This document shows positions 1-4,840 of a stretch of DNA of 7,062 nt, one piece after another (position 1 is the first letter of the stretch; each line of letters begins with the position of its first letter). The stretch is from an uncultured Bacilli bacterium (GTDB taxonomy: Bacteria > Bacillota_I > Bacilli_A > RF39 > UBA660): assembly GCA_934102055.1 (NCBI GenBank), contig CAKOSE010000036.1, positions 1 through 7,062 on the forward strand, in the 5' to 3' direction. The position numbers and the translations under genes are program-made. The notes under the pieces were generated by a model that saw only the letters and a program-made list of their open reading frames with translations, made no database searches and had not been told where the DNA came from.

Positions 1-20
1 ATTAAAATACATTATTGAAC

Positions 21-62
21 TAAATGCAACTTGAAAAATATATAAAATATAAATTGCATTTA
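21..62. repeat. 9-bp perfect inverted repeat upstream of the rplU promoter
   Basis: TAAATGCAA (21-29) is matched by its exact reverse complement TTGCATTTA (54-62), separated by 24 A/T-rich bases. No T-tract follows either arm, so it does not look like an intrinsic terminator for an upstream gene. It lies about 32 bases before the -35 box of the rplU promoter. It could be the end of an upstream transcript, a protein-binding site or chance in AT-rich DNA. Nothing else is visible in the first 93 bases except a weak promoter-like pair (TTGAAC 15-20, TATATA 39-44, spacer 18). Confidence 0.4.
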
Positions 63-93
63 CTGTTTAAAGTAATAAAATCATGAAATAATC

Positions 94-123
94 TTGACTT
101 TTCTTAGCAATATATGGTAATAT
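94..123 (+). promoter_or_regulatory. sigma-A-type promoter of the rplU-prp-rpmA operon
   Basis: A -35 box TTGACT (94-99, five of six consensus bases) and a -10 box TAATAT (118-123) are separated by 18 bases. TG at 115-116, one base before the -10, makes it an extended -10. Transcription should start near 129-130, exactly where the folded leader of rplU begins. This is the best-formed promoter in the window. Confidence 0.8.
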
Positions 124-130
124 CTTATAT

Positions 131-230
131 GTTTAAGGCCTCGTAATAGTGCTTTAAACCACATTGAAAAGGTAAAAGTTCTACTTGGTAGGCACCTTAA
201 GAGTGAGTCTTAGGTAAAAGATAAGGAGGT
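131..230 (+). ncRNA. L21-type ribosomal protein leader (5' UTR of rplU)
   Basis: The roughly 105-base leader between the promoter and rplU folds well. Stem 1 is a 9-bp helix, 131-139 with 151-159, including one G-U pair and an 11-base loop. Next comes a small hairpin, CTAC 181-184 with GTAG 188-191. A third helix pairs 194-202 with 208-215 with one bulged U and a GUGAG loop, and ends just upstream of the Shine-Dalgarno AAGGAGGT (223-230). Firmicute rplU operons commonly carry an autoregulatory L21 leader (Rfam L21_leader), and this position and layout fit that class. The helices are read from the sequence; regulation by L21 is inferred from the known class. Confidence 0.75.
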
Positions 231-234
231 AAGT

Positions 235-537
235 ATGAAAGCAATAATTAAAACTGGTGGAAAACAATATTTAGTTGAAGAAGGATCAGTTATTTATGTT
301 GAAAAGTTAAATGCTGAAGAAGGAAAGAATGTTGTTTTTGATGAAGTGTTAATGCTTGATGGAAACTTTGGTAATCCTAATGTAGAAGGTGCTAAGGTAA
401 CAGGAAAAGTTGTAAAACATGGAAAAGGTAAGAAAATAAGAATCTTTAAATATGTTAACAAGAGTAAGAGTACTCGCAAGAGTCAAGGACATCGTCAACC
501 ATATACAAAGGTTGAAATTACTAAGATCAATGGTTAA
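235..537 (+). CDS. rplU: 50S ribosomal protein bL21
   Basis: A 100-residue protein of normal bL21 length, an early-assembling large-subunit protein that contacts 23S rRNA. The start MKAIIKTGGKQYLVEEG is the classic L21 N-terminus. The rRNA-binding tail (about residues 64-98) contains KGKKIRIFKY and the family signature GHRQPYTKVEI. The start is fixed by AAGGAGGT five bases upstream of the ATG. It is the first gene of a three-gene operon with prp and rpmA, and is preceded by a folded leader that probably lets L21 regulate its own operon. An antisense ORF inside it is a coding shadow. Confidence 0.98.
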   Translation: MKAIIKTGGKQYLVEEGSVIYVEKLNAEEGKNVVFDEVLMLDGNFGNPNVEGAKVTGKVVKHGKGKKIRIFKYVNKSKSTRKSQGHRQPYTKVEITKING

Positions 538-542
538 TTAAT

Positions 543-839
543 ATGATTAAAGTAAAAGTTGAAGAAAAGAATAAAGAAGTAAATAAAGTAATGATAACTG
601 GACATGCTCTTTATGATGATTATGGTAAGGATATAGTTTGTGCTTCGGTTAGTAGCATTGTTATAACTACTGTAAATGCTATTTTAAGAATAGAAAAAGA
701 TGCAATTTTTGTGGAAGAAAAACCATTTGTTATTGAAGTAAAGAAAAGTACAGAAATAACGAAGAAGTTAATAGAAAACATGATATCTTTATTAAAAGAA
801 TTAGAGAGAGATTATCCAAAAAACATTAGATTTTTATAG
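543..839 (+). CDS. prp: ribosomal-processing cysteine protease Prp (YsxB family)
   Basis: A 98-residue protein between L21 and L27, the invariant Firmicute position of Prp, which removes the N-terminal extension of L27 so that it can function in the ribosome. The catalytic pair is visible: His21 in GHA (20-22) and Cys33 in KDIVCASVSS (29-38), matching the His22/Cys34 dyad described for Staphylococcus aureus Prp. Length is normal. It starts five bases after the rplU stop with no clear Shine-Dalgarno, so it is probably translated by coupling to rplU. Its expected substrate, an L27 with the leader LNIQLF, is encoded next, which strongly supports the assignment. Confidence 0.95.
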   Translation: MIKVKVEEKNKEVNKVMITGHALYDDYGKDIVCASVSSIVITTVNAILRIEKDAIFVEEKPFVIEVKKSTEITKKLIENMISLLKELERDYPKNIRFL

Positions 840-843
840 GAGG
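838..843 (+). promoter_or_regulatory. Shine-Dalgarno of rpmA overlapping the prp stop codon
   Basis: AGGAGG (838-843) shares two bases with the prp stop TAG (837-839) and lies seven bases before the rpmA ATG at 851. It is the strong site expected for a highly expressed ribosomal protein, in contrast with the missing site in front of prp. The difference suggests that L27 is made in much larger amounts than its protease. Confidence 0.8.
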
Positions 844-850
844 AATATTT

Positions 851-1129
851 ATGTTAAGATTAAATATCCAATTATTTGCTCATAAAAAAGGTGGAGGTTC
901 TACTTCAAATGGTAGAGATTCAGCTGGACGTAGATTAGGAGCTAAACTTGCAGATGGACAAAGTGCTAAAGCAGGAGCTATTATTTATCGTCAAAGAGGA
1001 ACTAGAATCCATCCAGGAGTAAATGTTGGAATGGGAAATGATCATACATTATACGCTAAAATAGATGGTGTAGTTAGGTATGAAAGACTTGGAAGAGATA
1101 AGAAACAAGTAAGTGTATTAGAAAAGTAA
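851..1129 (+). CDS. rpmA: 50S ribosomal protein bL27, precursor with Prp-cleavable N-terminus
   Basis: A 92-residue bL27. The mature part (residue 10 onward) reads AHKKGGGSTSNGRDSAGRRLG, almost identical to the conserved L27 start whose flexible N-terminus reaches the peptidyl transferase centre. Residues 1-9, MLRLNIQLF, are the Firmicute extension. Prp is known to cut such sequences between Phe9 and Ala10, exposing the functional N-terminus. Later signatures are IYRQRGTRIHPG (45-56) and LYAKIDGVV (68-76). The start is set by AGGAGG at 838-843. It is the last gene of the operon; a weak hairpin follows at once. Confidence 0.98.
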   Translation: MLRLNIQLFAHKKGGGSTSNGRDSAGRRLGAKLADGQSAKAGAIIYRQRGTRIHPGVNVGMGNDHTLYAKIDGVVRYERLGRDKKQVSVLEK

Positions 1130-1131
1130 TA

Positions 1132-1177
1132 CGCTTTTTTTGTGCAGAAAAAGCGAAGTAGAACAAATGTTTGTTTT
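1132..1177 (+). terminator. possible weak terminator region after rpmA (two A/T-rich hairpins)
   Basis: An 8-bp stem pairs CGCTTTTT (1132-1139) with AAAAAGCG (1148-1155), two bases after the rpmA stop. A second small hairpin pairs AGAACAA (1160-1166) with TTGTTTT (1171-1177). Neither is followed by a clean T-run, so this is not a textbook intrinsic terminator and read-through into the next gene is likely. The 3' arm AAGC (1151-1154) can also pair with GCTT (1180-1183), so the two folds may be alternatives. Confidence 0.35.
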
Positions 1178-1181
1178 GTGC

Positions 1182-1210
1182 TTGATTATATTTTTGTTAT
1201 ATGTTATATT
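1182..1210 (+). promoter_or_regulatory. predicted promoter of the rRNA uracil methyltransferase gene
   Basis: A -35-like TTGATT (1182-1187) and a -10 TATATT (1205-1210) are spaced by 17 bases, with TG at 1202-1203 giving an extended -10. The expected start near 1217 leaves about 24 bases of untranslated leader with AGAGG (1230-1234) six bases before the ATG. The geometry is good, although such boxes also arise by chance in AT-rich spacers. Confidence 0.6.
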
Positions 1211-1240
1211 AAATCATGAAAAAGTTAAAAGAGGTAGATT

Positions 1241-2419
1241 ATGAAAGTAAATGAAATATATGATGTAGAAGTAATAGATGATAATCAAAATGGAAATGGT
1301 ATATGTAAGATAGAGGGTATCCCAGTTTTTATAAAAAATGCAGTAGCCAATGATTTGTTAAAAATAAGAATAACAAAAGTTATGAGAAAATATGCTTATG
1401 GAGAGGTTATATCTTTTTTAAAGAAAAGTTCTAATAGAATAGAGAGTGAATGTAAGTACTATGATAAATGTGGGGGATGCAATCTTATGCATGTTCCTTA
1501 TGAAAGGGAAATAAAAACAAAAGAAATATATTTAAGAAGACTTTTTGGGGATAAGTTAAAAGGGATAGTTTCGTTAGATAGGTATAATTATAGAAATAAG
1601 GTTACTCTTCATGTTGATAATGGAAGACTGGGTTTATATGATGAACAGACTAATAATTTGATATGTATAGAAAAGTGTAAGTTACTTGATAAGAGAATAA
1701 ATGATTTGATAAAGGTGTTAGGTTCGTTTGATTTATCTAGGATAGATGAAATAGTAATAAGAAAAGGAGATAAAGACTTATTATTACATATAATAGGAGA
1801 TTTAGATGAAAGTAGTATAGAAAAGTTAAAACAGAAAAAGGAAATAACGATATATAAAAATGATGAACTTATATTTGGAAATCAATTTATAGTTTCTAGT
1901 GTAGGAAATTTGAAGTATTTAGTAAATCATAGGGCTTTTTTTCAGGTGAATAGTAAGTGTTGTTATAAGCTTTATGAAGAGATAAAAAGTGAAGTAAGTA
2001 AAAGTGATAGGCTTTTAGATTTATACTGTGGGATAGGTAGTATTGGTTTATATTTGTCAGATATTTGTAATAAGGTAGTAGGAGTTGAGATTAACAAGGA
2101 ATCGGTAAAGTGTGCTAGAGAGAATATAAAATTAAATAATATAAGAAATTATGAGGTTATTTGTGGTGATGCATCAGTTATTTGTGATAGTTTTGATACA
2201 GTAGTAGTAGATCCTCCTAGAAGTGGTTTGAGTAAAATGGTAATAGATAATATAATTAAAATGAGACCTGAAAAATTGATTTATATATCTTGTAATCCAA
2301 GTACTTTAAAAAGAGATATAGATTTATTAAAAGGTTATGAGTTAGTAACAGTAAAAGGATTTAATATGTTTCCTTGTACTAAGCATATTGAATGTTTGGC
2401 AGTATTACAACTTAAATAA
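1241..2419 (+). CDS. rlmD: 23S rRNA (uracil-C5)-methyltransferase, RlmD/RlmCD (RumA) family
   Basis: A 392-residue SAM-dependent RNA methyltransferase that makes 5-methyluridine in 23S rRNA. Residues about 1-60 form a TRAM RNA-binding domain. Four cysteines, C71, C77 and C80 (CKYYDKCGGC) plus C146, match the 4Fe-4S cluster of RumA proteins. FFQVN (233-237) begins the catalytic part, the SAM loop is LDLYCGIGSIGL (259-270), and VVDPPRSGL (322-330) is typical. The nucleophile is Cys351 in SCNP and the general base Glu384 in HIECLAVL. Length is somewhat short against about 450 residues for many relatives, but all catalytic parts are present. In Bacillus and Streptococcus one such enzyme (RlmCD) modifies two uridines, U747 and U1939; which applies here cannot be read. 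It has its own promoter and sits where obg often lies. Confidence 0.93.
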   Translation: MKVNEIYDVEVIDDNQNGNGICKIEGIPVFIKNAVANDLLKIRITKVMRKYAYGEVISFLKKSSNRIESECKYYDKCGGCNLMHVPYEREIKTKEIYLRRLFGDKLKGIVSLDRYNYRNKVTLHVDNGRLGLYDEQTNNLICIEKCKLLDKRINDLIKVLGSFDLSRIDEIVIRKGDKDLLLHIIGDLDESSIEKLKQKKEITIYKNDELIFGNQFIVSSVGNLKYLVNHRAFFQVNSKCCYKLYEEIKSEVSKSDRLLDLYCGIGSIGLYLSDICNKVVGVEINKESVKCARENIKLNNIRNYEVICGDASVICDSFDTVVVDPPRSGLSKMVIDNIIKMRPEKLIYISCNPSTLKRDIDLLKGYELVTVKGFNMFPCTKHIECLAVLQLK

Positions 2420-2706
2420 AACTTTATATTCAAGCGAAAACTATGTGTTTTATTCGAAAGAAAAAAGGCAAATAACAAGTAAACTATTGATATATTTATT
2501 GATTTATGAAAAAATATGTGTAGTATATGTTATTTTACACTTTCTTAATTTATCCAAAGTAAGCGAAAATAAAAAAGGTTTGTTTTATGAATGAATTACT
2601 AATGAATGAGAGGTTAAAATTTCATAATAAGTCACATGAAAAGTTAACAAAATGTGTGCTGTTGAAACTAGTTAAATGAAAAATATATTTATAAGGAGAG
2701 AAAACT
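2420..2706. other. 287-base A/T-rich spacer without a convincing gene
   Basis: This stretch lies between rlmD and an orphan gene. A 68-codon ORF beginning inside rlmD (2388-2594) has no ribosome binding site and reads as noise. The 9-mer AAGCGAAAA occurs twice (2432-2440 and 2561-2569). A 12-base near-tandem unit beginning TATTGAT occurs at 2485-2496 and 2497-2508. TTGATT (2499-2504) with TAGTAT (2521-2526), spacer 16, is a possible weak promoter. No terminator with a T-tract was found after rlmD. The region may be a decayed gene or simple spacer. Confidence 0.5.
2587..2679 (+). CDS. doubtful small ORF, 30 residues
   Basis: An ORF starting MNELLMNERLKFHNKSHEK and ending KLVK, strongly basic after the first ten residues, with no membrane segment. 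A weak AAAAGG (2573-2578) lies eight bases upstream, and the stop lies 27 bases before the next gene. It would be the only small peptide in this spacer and could be a leader peptide for the orphan gene downstream. Length and composition are also compatible with chance, and I recognise no family. Confidence 0.2.
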   Translation: MNELLMNERLKFHNKSHEKLTKCVLLKLVK

Positions 2707-3087
2707 ATGGGAAGTATTAATAAGATTTTAAAACCAAAAGACTGGAGGATAATAGATTCTTTTGAAAATAAGAATTTATCTAATGACATTGTATATAAAA
2801 TGTTAGTGGGATATGGAGAAGATCAAGGATATTATGATATATATGATTTTATATCTAAAGATAATTATGATAATTTGATTGATGATAAGTATCATGTAGT
2901 TACATTTCCATATTCTGAGATTCCGATTCTTTTATTTGATGAAACTGGTAATCATATACCTATGGTAAATAATTTTGAAGTATCTCAAGAATTATTAACA
3001 AATTATCAAATAAAGGCAATAAGTGAAGAAAAGTCTAATAATTCTAAAGTTAGAAGAAAAAAACAATGTAAAATAAATGTCTATTAA
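2707..3087 (+). CDS. uncharacterised 126-residue protein, acidic with basic tail
   Basis: I do not recognise this protein. The start is well supported by AAGGAG (2693-2698) eight bases before the ATG. Residues 1-100 are soluble-looking, acidic and rich in Tyr and Asp, with GYGEDQGYYDIYDFISKDNYDN (35-56), then a hydrophobic stretch HVVTFPYSEIPILLFDETGNHIP (63-85). Residues about 107-126 switch to a basic tail containing KVRRKKQCK, possibly a nucleic-acid or ribosome contact. There is no signal peptide, transmembrane helix or catalytic motif I can name. It is flanked by spacers on both sides, so it may be transcribed alone. Codon use looks like its neighbours, which argues against very recent transfer. 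Confidence 0.8.
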   Translation: MGSINKILKPKDWRIIDSFENKNLSNDIVYKMLVGYGEDQGYYDIYDFISKDNYDNLIDDKYHVVTFPYSEIPILLFDETGNHIPMVNNFEVSQELLTNYQIKAISEEKSNNSKVRRKKQCKINVY

Positions 3088-3113
3088 TAAAAAATATATA
3101 GAAAAAATATGAT

Positions 3114-3119
3114 TATAAT
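3114..3119 (+). promoter_or_regulatory. consensus -10 box upstream of the DUF368 gene
   Basis: A perfect TATAAT (3114-3119) lies 38 bases before the next start codon, leaving a normal leader of about 32 bases that carries AGGAGA (3145-3150). The expected -35 positions (near 3091-3096) are only A/T-rich and do not resemble TTGACA. The promoter is therefore plausible but unproven. Confidence 0.4.
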
Positions 3120-3157
3120 GATAAGATAATAAAAAAAGATTTATAGGAGATGAATGT

Positions 3158-4045
3158 ATGAAGAGTTTAATAGTTAATGCCTTTCGGGGTTTTTGCATGG
3201 CTCTTGCGGATAGTGTTCCTGGAGTGTCGGGAGGTACAGTGGCGTTTATTTTAGGGTTTTATGATAAATTCATAAATTCTCTTAATGATTTGTTTAGTAA
3301 AGATGGAAATAAAAAGGAAGCAATCAAATTTTTGATAAAGTTAGGAATAGGATGGATTATAGGAATGGCTCTTGCTACTATTATCTTATCTAAGGTATTT
3401 GAATCGCATATATACGTTGTAAGTTCTTTATTTGTAGGATTTATTTTATTTGCAATTCCATTGATAATAAAAGATGATTTGAAACTTTTAAAAGGAAATT
3501 ATAAGCATTTAATATTTACAGTAATAGGAATAGTTGTGGTATCTTTACTTACATATTTAAATCAAAAAACAATAAATAGTATTGATATAAGTGTATCTAG
3601 TTTAAATATAGGACTTTGTATTTATACATTTGTCGCAGGAATGGTTGCAATATCTGCGATGGTTTTACCTGGTATATCTGGTTCAACGTTACTTTTGATA
3701 TTTGGGCTTTACTTACCAATTATAAATGGTATAAAAGAAACGCTTCATTTGAATCTTGAATTTGTTCCAATATTATTTATATTTGGTCTTGGGGTAATTG
3801 CAGGAATATTCTTAGTGATAAGATTAGTTAAAAAGGCACTTGAAAAATATAGAAGTCAGACAATTTATACAATAATAGGGCTTATGATAGGATCGGTATA
3901 TGCAATTATTATGGGTCCTACAAGTTTAAGTACTCCGAAAAGTCCTTTGTCATTTGCAACATTTAGTGTTATAGCATTTATAGTGGGTGGAGTAGTAGTA
4001 TTTTTAATGGAATATATTAAAAATAAAATAGGAAATGAAGATTAG
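3158..4045 (+). CDS. DUF368 membrane protein, PopT-type polyprenyl-phosphate translocase
   Basis: A 295-residue multi-pass membrane protein of the DUF368 family. Members (PopT) were recently shown to return undecaprenyl phosphate across the cytoplasmic membrane, recycling the lipid carrier of cell-wall synthesis. The family hallmark is a duplicated re-entrant motif: MALADSVPGVSGGTVAFILGF with PGVSGGT at 21-27, and MVLPGISGSTLLLIFGL with PGISGST at 171-177, implying two related halves. Hydrophobic segments lie at about 60-80, 86-105, 117-134, 151-170, 203-222, 236-252 and 268-286. AGGAGA at 3145-3150 sets the start; an ATG four bases earlier is out of frame. A terminator follows directly. Family assignment is firm; transport is inferred from characterised members. 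Confidence 0.92.
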   Translation: MKSLIVNAFRGFCMALADSVPGVSGGTVAFILGFYDKFINSLNDLFSKDGNKKEAIKFLIKLGIGWIIGMALATIILSKVFESHIYVVSSLFVGFILFAIPLIIKDDLKLLKGNYKHLIFTVIGIVVVSLLTYLNQKTINSIDISVSSLNIGLCIYTFVAGMVAISAMVLPGISGSTLLLIFGLYLPIINGIKETLHLNLEFVPILFIFGLGVIAGIFLVIRLVKKALEKYRSQTIYTIIGLMIGSVYAIIMGPTSLSTPKSPLSFATFSVIAFIVGGVVVFLMEYIKNKIGNED

Positions 4046-4069
4046 AGAAAAAGTTCTCTTATCTTTTTT
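4040..4069 (+). terminator. intrinsic terminator after the DUF368 gene
   Basis: GAT-T-AGAGAA (4040-4049) pairs with TTCTCT-T-ATC (4054-4063): nine base pairs around one U-U mismatch, closed by an AAAG loop and followed directly by six Ts (4064-4069). The stem includes the last bases of the coding region and its stop TAG, so the hairpin starts inside the gene. Confidence 0.78.
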
Positions 4070-4073
4070 CTTA

Positions 4074-4082
4074 TGATATACT
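4074..4082 (+). promoter_or_regulatory. possible extended -10 promoter of the HD-domain gene
   Basis: TG-A-TATACT (4074-4082) is a good extended -10 immediately after the preceding terminator. The -35 region (4054-4059, inside the terminator's 3' arm) is poor, which extended -10 promoters tolerate. The start would be near 4089, about two bases before the Shine-Dalgarno of the gene, giving a very short leader. Confidence 0.4.
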
Positions 4083-4090
4083 TATATGGA

Positions 4091-4098
4091 AAGAGGAA
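4091..4098 (+). promoter_or_regulatory. Shine-Dalgarno that selects the start of the HD-domain gene
   Basis: AAGAGGAA (4091-4098) ends two bases before the ATG at 4101, with GAGG four bases away. An in-frame ATG at 4086 has no ribosome binding site and would contain this one, so 4101 is the better start. Confidence 0.6.
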
Positions 4099-4100
4099 AT

Positions 4101-4751
4101 ATGTATAATAAGATTAGAAATGATAAAGAAATAATTGAAATTTATGAAAAGGTAAATGAACTTGAGAATAATACAGATGCATGGGCTCATCATGACTTTA
4201 CCCATGTTTTAAATGTAGCACATATTGCAGAAGAGGTTTTAACTAAGCTTAATTATCCTGAAGATATAATAGAGGACACTAAAGTAGCAGCACTTCTTCA
4301 TGATACAGGGGCTACTTTAGGGAAGAAAAACCATGCTGAGAGAAGTTATATTTTTGCAAAAGATTACTTGATAAGAAATAATATAAAATTAAAACATCAT
4401 GAAGAAGTTTTAGAAGCAATAAGGATTCATAGTGATGGTTTTGATACTGATAACATAATAGCACTAGCTCTTATTTTTGCTGATAAACTTGATATAACAA
4501 AAGACAGGGTAGCACATTATGGAATAAATGTTGAGGGGATGAGACAATTAATATATATAACTGATATAAAAATAAAAATAGAAGATGGAAAGTTAAATGT
4601 ATATTTAGAAGCAGATCAAAAAATAGATATTAAAGAATTAACAGAGTTTTATTTTATACAAAAGGTTTTAAAATCGGTACAAGCGTTTTCTGAAAAGTTA
4701 AATTTAGGATTTAATGTTTATTTAAATGATATATCTTTAGTGTTGAAGTAA
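4101..4751 (+). CDS. HD-domain metal-dependent phosphohydrolase, substrate unknown
   Basis: A 216-residue cytoplasmic protein from the ATG at 4101; a start at 4086 would add five residues without a ribosome site. Metal ligands of the HD superfamily are in order: His35 (HHDFTHVLNVAHIAEEV), His67-Asp68 (AALLHDTGA) and Asp128 (FADKLDI). His78 (KNHAERS) and His110 (IRIHSDG) fit the extra ligands of two-metal HD enzymes such as YqeK or HD-GYP proteins, though the GYP motif is absent. Residues 1-140 form the helical HD domain. Residues 145-216 (starting GMRQLIYITDIKIKIEDGK) form an additional region I cannot name. Relatives hydrolyse nucleotides or phosphate esters; a role in nucleotide cleanup would fit the dTMP genes downstream, but that is inference. 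Confidence 0.85.
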   Translation: MYNKIRNDKEIIEIYEKVNELENNTDAWAHHDFTHVLNVAHIAEEVLTKLNYPEDIIEDTKVAALLHDTGATLGKKNHAERSYIFAKDYLIRNNIKLKHHEEVLEAIRIHSDGFDTDNIIALALIFADKLDITKDRVAHYGINVEGMRQLIYITDIKIKIEDGKLNVYLEADQKIDIKELTEFYFIQKVLKSVQAFSEKLNLGFNVYLNDISLVLK

Positions 4752-4792
4752 TAGTAAATAAGTTTTTATTAAAGTAAATTAAATATAAAAGT

Positions 4793-4813
4793 AGCAATTG
4801 TTGCTTTTTTTTT
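4793..4813 (+). terminator. short-stem intrinsic terminator between the HD gene and thyA
   Basis: AGCAA (4793-4797) pairs with TTGCT (4801-4805) around a three-base loop, followed by an unbroken run of nine Ts (4805-4813). Only five pairs form, but the long T-tract is typical. A -10 box follows at once, so this site both ends the HD-gene transcript and borders the thyA promoter. Confidence 0.6.
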
Positions 4814-4814
4814 G

Positions 4815-4820
4815 TATAAT
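4815..4820 (+). promoter_or_regulatory. consensus -10 box of the thyA-folA-tmk operon
   Basis: TATAAT (4815-4820) is a perfect -10 immediately after the T-run of the terminator. The -35 position 17 bases upstream is TAGCAA (4792-4797), only three of six matches and lying in the terminator stem. The predicted start near 4827 coincides with the Shine-Dalgarno AGGAGG (4827-4832), leaving about 14 bases of leader. Confidence 0.5.
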
Positions 4821-4840
4821 CTATTTAGGAGGATAAGAAG

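Noticed and set aside
294..479. Antisense ORF of 61 codons inside rplU
   Set aside because: It mirrors the AT-rich coding frame of a certain gene, has no ribosome site and resembles no family. The same holds for antisense ORFs at 2995-3198, 4886-5140 and 5532-5738.
2388..2594. 68-codon plus-strand ORF overlapping the end of rlmD
   Set aside because: It starts inside rlmD without a ribosome site, and its product is a low-complexity mix of Tyr, Ile, Leu and Lys expected from translated AT-rich spacer.
2662..2689. Promoter-like TTGAAA-16-TATATT before the orphan gene
   Set aside because: The implied start (about 2696) falls within the Shine-Dalgarno at 2693-2698 and would cut it, so use as a promoter of that gene is unlikely.
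2436..2709. GAAAACTATG occurring at 2436-2445 and again at the start of the orphan gene (2700-2709)
   Set aside because: I considered a duplicated gene start, but the first ATG opens a ten-codon frame without a ribosome site, and flanking bases do not match. A chance 10-mer in AT-rich DNA is enough.
4086..4100. Upstream start for the HD-domain gene adding MERGN
   Set aside because: No ribosome site precedes it, and the only good one (4091-4098) would lie inside the coding region.
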